Of a stretch of DNA of 64,000 nt, positions 41,696 through 50,193 are shown one piece after another. How positions within the stretch are numbered: the stretch's first letter is position 1; each line of letters opens with the position of its first letter. The translations under genes and the position numbers were made by a program. The DNA is from Saccharothrix sp. S26 (GTDB lineage: Bacteria > Actinomycetota > Actinomycetes > Mycobacteriales > Pseudonocardiaceae). Where the stretch lies: assembly GCF_021390395.1 (NCBI RefSeq), contig NZ_JAJUWT010000009.1, positions 186,001-250,000 of the forward strand, in the 5' to 3' direction. The notes beneath the pieces were generated by a model. It was not told the DNA's origin, ran no database searches, and worked only from the letters and a program-made list of their open reading frames with translations.

Positions 41696-43095
41696 CGCGC
41701 CACCGCCTGGCGCAGCACCGAGCGGTCGCGGACCAGCTTGCCGGTGGTGGTGCGCGGCAACGCGTCGAGGACGTGCAGGCGGCGTGGTCTCTTGTAGGCG
41801 GCCAGCCGCGTGGCCAGGGCCGCTTGGACCGACGCCGCCGTCGCGGGCGCGTCGAGCTGGGCGTAGGCCGTGATGACGTCGTCGTGCAGCACGACGGCCG
41901 CCACCACGCCGGGCAGTTCGGCCAGCGTCGCCTCGACCTCGGTCAGGTCGACCTTCAGGCCGCCGACCGACACCTGGGAGTCGAGGCGCCCCTTGACGGT
42001 GACCAGCCCGGTGGCCGGGTCCACCGTGCCCGCGTCCCTCGTGCGCAGCCAGCCGTCCGCCCACCGGTCCGGGTCGGACAGGCCGACGTACGGCGACTCG
42101 GGCCGGCTCACGAGCAGCTCGCCGTCGCGTTCGACCACCGCCAGGCCGGGGGCCGGGGTGAGCGCGGGCCGGTGCTCGCCGAACAGGTCGGTGGCGATCA
42201 CGCCGACCTCGGTCATGCCCCACATGTTGCCCAGCGGCACGCCGTACTTGCCGGTGAAGGCGGCGGCGGTCGCAGCGGGGACAGCCTCGCCGCCGGTGGT
42301 CATCCGCTTGAGCTGCGGCAGGGTCGGCGGGTCCACGACGGAGGCGAGCAGTCCGATGTGGAACGGCACGCCGAGCACGGTCGCCGGGGTGGGCTCGGCC
42401 GCGACCGCGTCCAGGACGCTGTCGCCGGTGAGCCGGTCGGGCGGTCTGATCTGCACGCCGGCGTGCAGGCCGTACAGCAGCGCGCCCACCAGGCCCAGCA
42501 CGTGCACCATCGAGGCCAGCACCACGATCCGCTCGCCCGGCAGCGGCACGCCGTCGATCCGGGTGTACCGCTCGACCTCGGCGACCAGGTCGGCGGCGGT
42601 GCGGCCGATCACCTTGGACGGTCCGGTGGAGCCGGAGCTGAACTGGATCACGGCGTGCGGCGTCGCGGCCGGTCGGCCGTCGCGCGCCGTCACCTGCTCC
42701 TCCACCTCGGCGAACGCGCTGAGCGGGCCGCTGGTGACCCGTCCGGGTTCGACCACGACCTGCGGCGCGAGCCTGCGCAGCGCCAGGTCGACCTCGAACG
42801 CGGTGAGCCGGTGGTCGAGCAGGCTCACCTGGGCCCCGATGCGCCACCCGGCGAGCAGGTTCGCCACGTACGCCGTCGACGGTGGCAGCCGCAGCGCGAG
42901 CGAGCCGCCCGCGCGCAGTCCCGCCTCCGCAAGGCGCGCCTGCCGGTGCGCGACCATCCGACGCAGCGCGGCCCGGTCGATCGGCCCGCCCGAGTGCAGG
43001 CAGACCTCGTCGCCCGCGCCGCGGAGCAGGATCTCGTCGACCCATTCGGGACTCGTTGCCAGGGCGAACCCGGTCGACGCCAGGCCTTTTGTCAT
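41692..43095 (-). CDS. Adenylating enzyme (acyl-CoA/acyl-ACP ligase), stand-alone
   Basis: A 467-residue member of the ANL superfamily. P-loop IQFSSGSTGPSKVIGRT, core GNMWGMTEVGVIATDLFG (A5-type), RTRDAGTVDPATGLVTVKGRLDSQ (A7/A8 region) and catalytic Lys in LPRTTTGKLVRD. Somewhat short, like fatty-acyl or aryl ligases that feed discrete carriers. ATG 43095 follows GGGAG. Its stop overlaps the ACP start, so it probably loads that ACP. The pocket does not let me name the substrate; aryl acids from the neighbouring HmaS/E1 genes are candidates. Confidence 0.85.
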   Translation of the reverse strand: MTKGLASTGFALATSPEWVDEILLRGAGDEVCLHSGGPIDRAALRRMVAHRQARLAEAGLRAGGSLALRLPPSTAYVANLLAGWRIGAQVSLLDHRLTAFEVDLALRRLAPQVVVEPGRVTSGPLSAFAEVEEQVTARDGRPAATPHAVIQFSSGSTGPSKVIGRTAADLVAEVERYTRIDGVPLPGERIVVLASMVHVLGLVGALLYGLHAGVQIRPPDRLTGDSVLDAVAAEPTPATVLGVPFHIGLLASVVDPPTLPQLKRMTTGGEAVPAATAAAFTGKYGVPLGNMWGMTEVGVIATDLFGEHRPALTPAPGLAVVERDGELLVSRPESPYVGLSDPDRWADGWLRTRDAGTVDPATGLVTVKGRLDSQVSVGGLKVDLTEVEATLAELPGVVAAVVLHDDVITAYAQLDAPATAASVQAALATRLAAYKRPRRLHVLDALPRTTTGKLVRDRSVLRQAVAR

Positions 43096-43126
43096 CAGGT
43101 CTCCCGCCTGGTCGCGCACATTTCTC

Positions 43127-43148
43127 GAAACAGTTGCGCAACAGTTTC
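43127..43148. promoter_or_regulatory. Dyad around GTTGCGCAAC in the gap before the ligase-HmaS operon
   Basis: A 22-bp near-perfect palindrome, GAAACAGTTGCGCAACAGTTTC split about its centre, symmetrical except for one A-A pair on each side. It lies 32 bp upstream of the ligase start in the 88-bp gap after the aminotransferase. The half-site GCAACAGTTT recurs at 16649-16658 upstream of the 3-hydroxyanthranilate operon. Likely an operator or internal promoter site. Confidence 0.5.
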
Positions 43149-43183
43149 CGCTCAGTCGCGGAACGAGTGGATGAAATCGTACT

Positions 43184-44533
43184 TCACGGCTCGCCGGGAG
43201 CACCATCGGCCAATCGGCCGCGACCGGTGCCGGTGGCCGAACGCCGATCATTGATCAATTTCCGCAGCCGGTCCAGGCCGAGGTCGATCTGCGCACCGGA
43301 AACGGCGCTGCAGGAAAGGCGCAACGATCGGACATCGGTGACCGAGTCGTAGAAATGTCCCATTGGCGTCCACAGGACGCCGTAGTCGCGCGCGGAGCGT
43401 TCCAGGAGCCGGTCGTCCACCGCGAACCCGACGGTGACCACGACGAAGAACCCGCCCGCGGGCACGGTCCACGTGACGTCCGGATCCCGCGGGAAGCGCT
43501 CGGCCAGGCCGTCCACGATGCGCCGCAGGTTGCCCGCGTAGAGCGCCCGTTCGCGCGCGTTCGCGGTGGCGAGGCGGCAGCCGTGCGCCAGGAGCCTGCC
43601 GCCGACGACGGCCTGCGCGATCGGCGAGGTGTTCACCGTCAGCATGCTCTTGATCTTCGAGAGCTGGTCGGCGAACAGGCCCACCGCGCCGTCGGCGGCG
43701 GCCACCCGCTGGTCGGCGAGCACGTAGCCGACACGTGCGCCGGGCAACACGGTCTTGGCGAAAGAGCCCAGGTAGACGACGCGTCGTCGCCGGTCCAGGG
43801 CCTTGAGCGTCGGCACGCGGTCGGAGTCGCCGTGGAACAGGCCGTACGGGTTGTCCTCGAGCAGCAGGACGTCCTCGGCCTCGGCGACCTCCAGCAGCCG
43901 TCGCCTGGTCTCCAGGTCCATGCTCAGGCCGGACGGGTTGGCGAAGTCCGGCATCACGTAGCAGGCGCGCGGCCGGCGGCCGGCCGCGCGTTCCCGGCGG
44001 ATCACGGCCACCAGGTCGTCGAGGTCGATCCCGTGCTCGCCGGTGCGCACCGGGCGCACCGGCAGGTCGACCAGCCGCGCCGCGCCGGTCAGCCCGACGT
44101 AGGTCGGCGACACGGCCAGCAGCACGTCGCGCTCGTCGGCCCGCAGCGCGCGCAGGACGAGGAACATCGCTTCCTGGCAGCCCGCGGTGACGACGACCGA
44201 TTCCGGGTCGACCGCGATGCCCTCGTCCAGGAGCACATTCTTCGCGACCAGTTCGTGGATGATGCCCTTGGTCCGACCGTACTGCAATACGGTGCGCCGC
44301 ACCTGTTCCCCGGTCTGGCCGAGTTCGTCCGCGAGATATCGGCAGAACGCATCCAGATATCGGGGCACGTCGGCCAGGTCGAAGAACTCCTCACTGGGCC
44401 TGCCGGCGGCCAGCGGTATCGCGTCCGGATAGCGGATCGCGACCTCGTTGAGGAAATTCATCGAGTTGAGCGCCGGGTCTTCCAGCGCACCGAACAGCGT
44501 GCCGGTGGCCAGGTCGGCGTCGTGGTCGTTCAC
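43184..44533 (-). CDS. hpgT: PLP aminotransferase, HpgT-like (4-hydroxyphenylglycine formation)
   Basis: A 449-residue fold-type I aminotransferase. It has PLAAGRPSEEFFD, QYGRTKGIIHELVA, a PLP phosphate region near VVTAGCQEAMFLVLRA, MPDFANPSGLSM and YLGSFAKTVLPGARVGYVL (Schiff-base Lys). There is no N-terminal GntR domain, so it is an enzyme rather than a MocR regulator. The branch includes HpgT and PglE, which transaminate 4-hydroxybenzoylformate or phenylglyoxylate to the arylglycine. HmaS and Hmo homologues complete the set. GTG 44533 overlaps the P450 stop. Could also act on another aromatic keto acid. Confidence 0.83.
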   Translation of the reverse strand: MNDHDADLATGTLFGALEDPALNSMNFLNEVAIRYPDAIPLAAGRPSEEFFDLADVPRYLDAFCRYLADELGQTGEQVRRTVLQYGRTKGIIHELVAKNVLLDEGIAVDPESVVVTAGCQEAMFLVLRALRADERDVLLAVSPTYVGLTGAARLVDLPVRPVRTGEHGIDLDDLVAVIRRERAAGRRPRACYVMPDFANPSGLSMDLETRRRLLEVAEAEDVLLLEDNPYGLFHGDSDRVPTLKALDRRRRVVYLGSFAKTVLPGARVGYVLADQRVAAADGAVGLFADQLSKIKSMLTVNTSPIAQAVVGGRLLAHGCRLATANARERALYAGNLRRIVDGLAERFPRDPDVTWTVPAGGFFVVVTVGFAVDDRLLERSARDYGVLWTPMGHFYDSVTDVRSLRLSCSAVSGAQIDLGLDRLRKLINDRRSATGTGRGRLADGAPGEP

Positions 44534-45732
44534 CGGAACCGGACTTCCAGGCGGTCGTGGCCGCGGAGCATGAAGTGGTGGCGCGGGCCCGGCGGGGCGG
44601 CGAGGGCGGGGAACGGGAACCGGGCGACGAGGCGGGACAGCGCGATCCGGCCCTCCGCCCGGCCCAGGGCCGCGCCGACGCAGAAGTGCGGCCCGGCGCT
44701 GAACGCGTAGTGGTGGTTGTCGGTGCGCGAGGGGTCGAACCGGTCGGGGTCGGCGAACCGACTCGGGTCGCGGTTGGCGGCGGCGGTGAGGATGAGGACC
44801 GTGCGACCGCGCGGCACCTCCACGCCCTCGACCTCGGTGTCCTTCGTCGCGTAGCGGATCGCGAAGTGGACCGGCGGGTCGAAGCGCAGGACCTCTTCGA
44901 CGCACGACGACGCGGTGGCGGGATCGGCGCGCAGGGCGTCGAGCGCGTCGGGGTGCGTGAGCAGCAGGTGCAGGCCGTTGCCGAGCAGGTTCGCCGTGGT
45001 GCGGAACCCGGCGTTGAACACCACGACCAGGTTGGCCAGCAGCACGGGTTCGCTCAGCGCGTCGGACGCGGCCAGCACGGAGATCAGGTCGTCCTCGGGT
45101 GCGGCACGGCGGGCGGCGACCAGACCGGCGAAGTAGGACGTCAGCTCCTCGGCTGCGGTGTCCGCGGCGCGCAGCTCGCGGAGGCTGCGCTGGCCCAGTT
45201 CGAGGATGGCGTCGAAGGTCCTGACCCGGTCGGGGAACGCGGCCCGGTCCCGCTCCGGGACGCCCAGCACCTCGCCGATGACGTCGCTGGGCAGGCGCAG
45301 CGCGAACCGGGTCATGAAGTCCACCGGCGCCCCGCCCGCGTCGGCGAGCCGGTCCAGCAGGTGGTCGGTGATGCGGGTGATCATCGGTTCCAACGCGGAC
45401 ACGCGGGTGGAGCCGAACGCCTGGCCGAACACGCGCCGGGTGCGGGCGAGGTGGTCGCCGCTGTCGTTGAACAGCGAGTGCTGCATCGTCCGCACGGCCG
45501 GGTGCGCCCGCCACCGGGTGCTGCCGCGGTCGAGGTACTCGGCGTCGAGCACGTGGAAGTCGGGGTCGCGCAGGACCCGGCCGACCGCCGCGTGGCCGTG
45601 CACGATCGCCGCGTGCTTGCTGCCGTGCGGCAGCCCCACCACGGGTCCGTGCTCGTGCAGCCGGGCGTAGACCGGGTACGGGTCGCGGCGGCCGTCCTCG
45701 CTGAGCAGCTCACCCAGCCACGTCGTGCTCAC
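44530..45732 (-). CDS. Cytochrome P450 (secondary-metabolism type)
   Basis: A 400-residue soluble P450: I-helix FNAGFRTTANLL, K-helix VEEVLRFDPP (ExxR) and heme loop FSAGPHFCVGAALG (Cys ligand). The I-helix usually reads AG-x-E/D-T-T; here Arg replaces the acid, which is odd for an oxygen-activating P450. It is coupled by GTGA overlaps to the C-T didomain gene before it and the HpgT-like gene after it. Small P450s beside carrier proteins often hydroxylate or cross-link carrier-bound aromatic residues. The altered acid may mean a different redox reaction. Confidence 0.9.
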   Translation of the reverse strand: MSTTWLGELLSEDGRRDPYPVYARLHEHGPVVGLPHGSKHAAIVHGHAAVGRVLRDPDFHVLDAEYLDRGSTRWRAHPAVRTMQHSLFNDSGDHLARTRRVFGQAFGSTRVSALEPMITRITDHLLDRLADAGGAPVDFMTRFALRLPSDVIGEVLGVPERDRAAFPDRVRTFDAILELGQRSLRELRAADTAAEELTSYFAGLVAARRAAPEDDLISVLAASDALSEPVLLANLVVVFNAGFRTTANLLGNGLHLLLTHPDALDALRADPATASSCVEEVLRFDPPVHFAIRYATKDTEVEGVEVPRGRTVLILTAAANRDPSRFADPDRFDPSRTDNHHYAFSAGPHFCVGAALGRAEGRIALSRLVARFPFPALAAPPGPRHHFMLRGHDRLEVRFR

Positions 45733-47420
45733 CGCTGGTCCCCTCCCCCGGTCCGCCGGCGGTCCCGCGCCGCCATGACCGCGTGCAGCAGGTCGTCCAG
45801 CTCGTCGTCGGACAGCCCCGCCAACCCGGCTTCGACGTCGGGCGCGAGCTGCGCCGCCACGACCTCGGCGAGGGCCGCGACGGTGGGCGAGGTGAAGATC
45901 CGGTCCAACGGCAGCGTGACGCCGTAGGTCTCGGCGACCCGGGCGGCGAACCGCACCGCGGTCAACGACCCACCGCCGAGGCCGAACAGGTTGTCGTGCA
46001 CCCCGACCGGCCCGGAAGCGTGGACCAGCTCGGCCCACATCAACGCCATGGTCCGCTCGATCTCCACCTGCGTGGGCAAGCCGCCGGCAGCCGGATCGGG
46101 AACGGAAGTCCGCACGAACCCGCGATCGGCAGCCCCGCCGTCCGCGGCCGGTTCCGAAGCGGTCGACCGCGCGAACCCGCCACTCGCAGGTTCGACCCGA
46201 TCCCCGGCCGGTCCCGCGGCGGCCTGCCGCACGAGCCCTCGCCCCACCGGCCCGACCCGATCCGCGGCCGGTCCCGTCGTCGGCGCGGCAGGCGGTGGGG
46301 GCAGGGTGCGGGCCGGGGTCAGGTCGGCGTGCTCCAAGGTGGCCACCAGTGACGTCAGCAGCCAGTCGGCGACGTGCGGCGCGACGCGGTGCACCAGGGT
46401 CAGCTCGCCGCCCTCTCCCCTGATCAGGTCGAGGTCGGCCGCGGTGCTCGGGAAGCGCACGGCTCGGCTGCGCACCCCGGGCAGCTCCGGCACCGGCGTC
46501 ACGGGCGGCTCGGGGGTGAACCTCACCGCGTGGCCGGGCAGGTGCGCACCGAGCCCTTCGGCGAGCACGTCGAGCGGCACCTCGTCGTGCGCCAGGGCGG
46601 TCGCCATGGCGTCCCCCGCCCGGGCCACCAGCTCGGCGAACGTCGGCGAGCCCGCCGGCGACACCCGGACGGGCACCACGTCGGCGAACGGGCCGACGAC
46701 GGGCTCCAGCTCCACCCGGATGCGCCCGCTCACCGGCACGCCCACCACGACGTCCGCCTGCCCGCCGTACCACGACAGCACCACCGCGTACCCGGCCAGC
46801 ACCGCCGCGGCCGAGGGCGCGCCCGGCACGACCGCCGAGACCGACGCGACCGGCCCGCCGGCGAAGGACGGCATCGCGGGCACGTCCGGGAACACCTCGC
46901 GCCAGTGGCCCAGCCGGCGGTCCAGCTCCTCGCCGCGCAACCGTTCCCGCTGCCACACCGCGTAGTCCCCGTAGTCCATCCACGGCGAGGTGACCACGTC
47001 ACCGCGGTAAGCCGCCGACAGCTCGGCGAGCACGATCCCCAGCGCCCCGCCATCGGCCACCACCGGGTGCGCCACCAGCACGAACAGCGCCAGCTCCGCG
47101 CGCACCCGGATCAGCGCGACCCGCACCAGCGGCGGGTGTTCCAGGTCGAACGGCCGCGCGACGAGGTCGGCGGCGACCGCTTCCGCCCGGGCCACGTCGT
47201 CGGGAACGGCGATGTGCTCGACCACCACACCACCCACCGGCGACACGACCTGCTCGGCGGCGACGATCCCCGTCCGCAGGACCGCGTGCCGGGCCACCAC
47301 GTCGTCCACGGCGCGTTGCAGCGCCACCGGGTCCACCGGCCCGTCGAGCCACGCCGCGACCGCCAGGCGCGACGACGACGCCAGGAACCGCCGCTGCGCG
47401 AACGACAACGGATACCGCAC
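45729..47420 (-). CDS. NRPS condensation-carrier (C-T) didomain protein
   Basis: A 563-residue protein. Residues 1-375 form a condensation domain (PLSFAQRRFLASS as C1, WMDYGDYAVWQRERL as C4-type, VVGPFADVVPVRV as C5). Motif C3, HHxxxDG, reads HPVVADG, so the second, catalytic His is Pro. Residues 375-450 form a low-complexity linker with 20-residue repeats. Residues 455-545 form a carrier domain with LGGGSLTAVRFA, where the Ser for phosphopantetheine is present. GTG 47420 lies 3 bp after the ligase stop. The C domain may be inactive, structural or use other chemistry, while the carrier should be loadable. Confidence 0.88.
   Translation of the reverse strand: MRYPLSFAQRRFLASSSRLAVAAWLDGPVDPVALQRAVDDVVARHAVLRTGIVAAEQVVSPVGGVVVEHIAVPDDVARAEAVAADLVARPFDLEHPPLVRVALIRVRAELALFVLVAHPVVADGGALGIVLAELSAAYRGDVVTSPWMDYGDYAVWQRERLRGEELDRRLGHWREVFPDVPAMPSFAGGPVASVSAVVPGAPSAAAVLAGYAVVLSWYGGQADVVVGVPVSGRIRVELEPVVGPFADVVPVRVSPAGSPTFAELVARAGDAMATALAHDEVPLDVLAEGLGAHLPGHAVRFTPEPPVTPVPELPGVRSRAVRFPSTAADLDLIRGEGGELTLVHRVAPHVADWLLTSLVATLEHADLTPARTLPPPPAAPTTGPAADRVGPVGRGLVRQAAAGPAGDRVEPASGGFARSTASEPAADGGAADRGFVRTSVPDPAAGGLPTQVEIERTMALMWAELVHASGPVGVHDNLFGLGGGSLTAVRFAARVAETYGVTLPLDRIFTSPTVAALAEVVAAQLAPDVEAGLAGLSDDELDDLLHAVMAARDRRRTGGGDQR
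46092..46275 (-). repeat. 60-bp tandem repeat encoding the C-T linker
   Basis: Three or so imperfect copies with an exact 60-bp period, visible as TCC-S-CGGCCGGT-Y-CCG starting at 46141, 46201 and 46261 on the plus strand. They encode a 20-residue Pro/Ala/Gly/Arg-rich flexible linker between the condensation and carrier domains. Confidence 0.65.
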
Positions 47421-47423
47421 GAG

Positions 47424-49070
47424 CTACCTCCCGCGGGTCGCGTCCGCCAGAACCCGTTGACGCATCAGGAACTTGCGCACCTTCCCGGTCGGGCCGACCG
47501 TCAACTGCCCGTCCGGCACCACGGCGACCCGCCGCACGGTGCGCGCCACCGCCTCGCCCAGCGCGGCCCGCACGGCGTCACCCCGGTCGAGCGCGGGGTC
47601 CGCGCCCTCGTGCAACACCAGCAGCACGTCGGTGACCGGGGGACCGTCCTCCTGCCGGGTCGCGATGACCGCGCAGTCGCGGACGTCCGGGCACCGGGCC
47701 AGGACGCGCTCCTCGGACAACGCCGTGTACAGCCAGTCGCCGCCGCCGAGGTCCACCGCGTCGTTGGCCCGGTCGAGGTGGTAGTAGTAGCCCTCCTCGT
47801 CCCGGTACATCAGGTCGCCGGTGAGGTAGTAGCCGTTGAGCCGGTTGCGGTAGGTGGCGGTCGAGTCGTTCCAGTAGCCGGGGGCCAGCGTCGGCGACTT
47901 GAGCCCGCACTGGCCCACCTGGCCGACCGGCACCTCCTCGCCGGTCGTCACGTCCAGCAGCGCCACCTCGGCGAACGGGTACGGCTTGCCGACGCACCGG
48001 TCGTAGCGGTCGCTGCCGGGCCGGTGGGTGATCGCGAACGCGCTGTGGCCCATCTCGGTGGAGCCGAGCGTGTCGATGAACTTCGAGCCGGGCGCGTCGA
48101 CCACGCCGTCCGGGGTCCAGACCGGGTGGCTGCCGACCGCGACCAGCCGCCGGATGTGCGCCTCGTGCGCGCAGTCACCGGTGCTGGACCAGTTGCGGAC
48201 CGAGCCCAGGTCGCGGCGGGACAGGTCGAACCGCGCCAGCTCCGCCCACGTGACGGCGAAGCCGAACACCCCGGTCGGCCGCCACCGCTCGATGGCGTCC
48301 AGCACCACCTCACCGCTGCGCTCGAACGGCCCGCCCTGCGCGGACAGGCACAGCAGCTCGTAGCCGTTGCAGAGCGCCTGGTTCACCACGATGATCCCGG
48401 CGGCGTGCGCGGCGGGCAGCACGGACATCTCGCGCACCTGCCCGTGCGGCCTGGCTTCGGTGAGCCGCACCGCGCGCACGGCGGCGAACAGGCTGTGGTG
48501 CGAGTGCACGACCGGCGTCGGCGTCCGGGTCGTGCCGGAGGAGTGCGTGATCGCCACGGGGTCGTCGTCGTGGTGGCGGTAGGGCGGCGGGGCCTGGCGC
48601 GGGTCGCCGGAGCCGATCTCGGCCGCGTCGCCCAGCACCGGCACGCCCAGTTCGTGCTCCCGCAGCGCCGCGTGGTCGGCGTCGAGCACCACGCCCACCC
48701 CGCGCAGCCGGCGCACGAACTCGGCGGCGACCTCGATCGGCATGCCGCCGTTCATCAGCGCCGGGATCGCGCCGAGGTGGTTGAGCGCGAAGAAGGTGAG
48801 GAAGACGTCGGCGGCCGAGGTGACGAACACCGCGACCGGGTCGCGTCGGCCGATCCCCTTGCGGGCGAACCACTCCGCGCGTGCGGCGACCCGTTCGGTG
48901 AGATCGCGCAGCGACAGCGGGGTCCACGCGGGTATGCCGTCCACGTCGACGTCGAACGTCATCCGGGGCGCGTCGAGGTCCGCGCCGTGCTCCAGCAGCA
49001 TGGGCAGCACGTTGCCCGCGCCGACCCGCATGTCCTGCGCCAACGCGGTGCGCAGGTTGGCCCGACTCAT
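47424..49070 (-). CDS. Adenylating enzyme with altered P-loop
   Basis: A 548-residue ANL superfamily enzyme. The A3 loop reads THSSGTTRTPTPVVHSH: usual Gly and Lys (GTTG-x-PK) are Arg and Thr. Other motifs are intact: DTLGSTEMGHSAFA (A5), YLTGDLMYRDEEGYYYHLDRAND (A7/A8) and the C-terminal Lys in VGPTGKVRKFLM. It could load the carrier of the following C-T protein or make an acyl-CoA. ATG 49070 opens the long operon that runs to 36578, with a candidate promoter 158 bp upstream. Substrate not readable; an aromatic acid is a reasonable guess. Confidence 0.85.
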   Translation of the reverse strand: MSRANLRTALAQDMRVGAGNVLPMLLEHGADLDAPRMTFDVDVDGIPAWTPLSLRDLTERVAARAEWFARKGIGRRDPVAVFVTSAADVFLTFFALNHLGAIPALMNGGMPIEVAAEFVRRLRGVGVVLDADHAALREHELGVPVLGDAAEIGSGDPRQAPPPYRHHDDDPVAITHSSGTTRTPTPVVHSHHSLFAAVRAVRLTEARPHGQVREMSVLPAAHAAGIIVVNQALCNGYELLCLSAQGGPFERSGEVVLDAIERWRPTGVFGFAVTWAELARFDLSRRDLGSVRNWSSTGDCAHEAHIRRLVAVGSHPVWTPDGVVDAPGSKFIDTLGSTEMGHSAFAITHRPGSDRYDRCVGKPYPFAEVALLDVTTGEEVPVGQVGQCGLKSPTLAPGYWNDSTATYRNRLNGYYLTGDLMYRDEEGYYYHLDRANDAVDLGGGDWLYTALSEERVLARCPDVRDCAVIATRQEDGPPVTDVLLVLHEGADPALDRGDAVRAALGEAVARTVRRVAVVPDGQLTVGPTGKVRKFLMRQRVLADATRGR

Positions 49071-49227
49071 GGGACCTCCCGGTCGAGGAAGAGGGGTGCC
49101 GCCGGCGGTCTCGGCGGGCCGGGGTTCCGCGTCGGCGGCGGTGCGGGGGGTGGACGGTGCGCGCGGCCCGTCGGCTGCGAAGGGGACCACCGGTCTCGTG
49201 AACCGTCCGGTCGCGGGCTCACCACCG

Positions 49228-49256
49228 ACACTAGGTAAGCGTTTCCCCGCCGGCAA
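49228..49256 (-). promoter_or_regulatory. Candidate promoter of the long biosynthetic operon
   Basis: On the minus strand, TTGCCG (49256-49251), a 17-bp spacer and TAGTGT (49233-49228). It sits in the 212-bp gap between the thioesterase stop and the adenylating-enzyme start and would drive the genes from 49070 down to 36578. Confidence 0.45.
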
Positions 49257-49282
49257 TCGGGCTTTCGGACGCTTTTGGACGG

Positions 49283-50176
49283 TCAGGGCCGCGGTGGTGG
49301 CGCGGCCAGGTGGGCGGTGAGCCCCGCGCCGATCCGCGCGGCCGGCGCGGGCAGCAACATGTGCTCGTGCTTGCAGTCCACCGTGACCACGTCGATCGGT
49401 CGGCTCACGTGGTCCTGCCACGCCGCCAGCTTCACCTCGGTGCTGCGCGGGCTGTCGGTGGCGGCGAAGAACAGCACCGGGCAGCGGACCCGGCCGGGCC
49501 GGTGCCGTTGCGCCACCGCCACGTTGTTGCGGATCACCCTCGGCAGGGCGAGCAGCTGCCGGTCCGGCCACTCGTGCAGGCCCAGGCCCGGCCGCGCCCT
49601 GATCACCGCCAGCATCCGGCCCACCGGGTCCGGGTCGTCCGGCTCGATCACCGGCTGGTAGCCGAACTCCCGCAGCACGAAGTCGCACAGCAGCCACAGG
49701 TTGTCGTCGGCGACGCTGAGGGTGTTCGGCAGGTCCGGGATCGCGTCGGCGATGGCGAGCAGGCCCACCTCGTGGCCGCGCCGCTCCAGCTCCTCGGCCA
49801 CGGCGTGTGCCGTGTTGCCCCCGTTCGACCACCCGAACAGGTGATACGGACCGTGCGGCTGGGTGATCCTGATCTGGTCGGCGAAGTCGCGGGCCAGCTC
49901 CGCCATGTCGACCGGGAGGGGTTCCGGTCTGCGCAACCCCCGCGACTGCAGGCCGTACACCGGGTGGTCGGCCACGAGGTGCGGCAACAACGCCAGGTAG
50001 CACCAGCTCGCGCCGACCAACGGCGGCGCGCAGAACAAGGCCGGCCCGGACCCGCCCTCCCGCAACGGCAGCACGAGGTCCAGCACCCCGCCCGCGGCGC
50101 GGATGTCGGCCCGGCGCTGCCTGGCCCACGCGAACTCCTCAGCCGCCGGTAACGCGCTCACCGTCGACCCGTCCAC
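49283..50176 (-). CDS. Thioesterase (NRPS type)
   Basis: A 297-residue alpha/beta hydrolase of the thioesterase domain family: ALFCAPPLVGASWCYLALLPHL (start of fold), FGWSNGGNTAHAVAEEL (GxSxG Ser near residue 125), ATDSPRSTEV (Asp region) and CKHEHMLLPAP (His). It is free-standing but has a 40-residue N-terminal extension like the T-TE junction of NRPS termini. GTG 50176 follows GGAGGG and is 17 bp from the glycosyltransferase stop. It may release product or edit misloaded carriers. Two other thioesterase proteins are encoded at 57888 and 60618. Confidence 0.87.
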   Translation of the reverse strand: MDGSTVSALPAAEEFAWARQRRADIRAAGGVLDLVLPLREGGSGPALFCAPPLVGASWCYLALLPHLVADHPVYGLQSRGLRRPEPLPVDMAELARDFADQIRITQPHGPYHLFGWSNGGNTAHAVAEELERRGHEVGLLAIADAIPDLPNTLSVADDNLWLLCDFVLREFGYQPVIEPDDPDPVGRMLAVIRARPGLGLHEWPDRQLLALPRVIRNNVAVAQRHRPGRVRCPVLFFAATDSPRSTEVKLAAWQDHVSRPIDVVTVDCKHEHMLLPAPAARIGAGLTAHLAAPPPRP

Positions 50177-50193
50177 CCGACCACCCTCCCCGG

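Noticed and set aside
43184..44533. MocR/GntR-type regulator with aminotransferase domain
   Set aside because: There is no N-terminal winged-helix domain; the protein starts directly with the aminotransferase fold.
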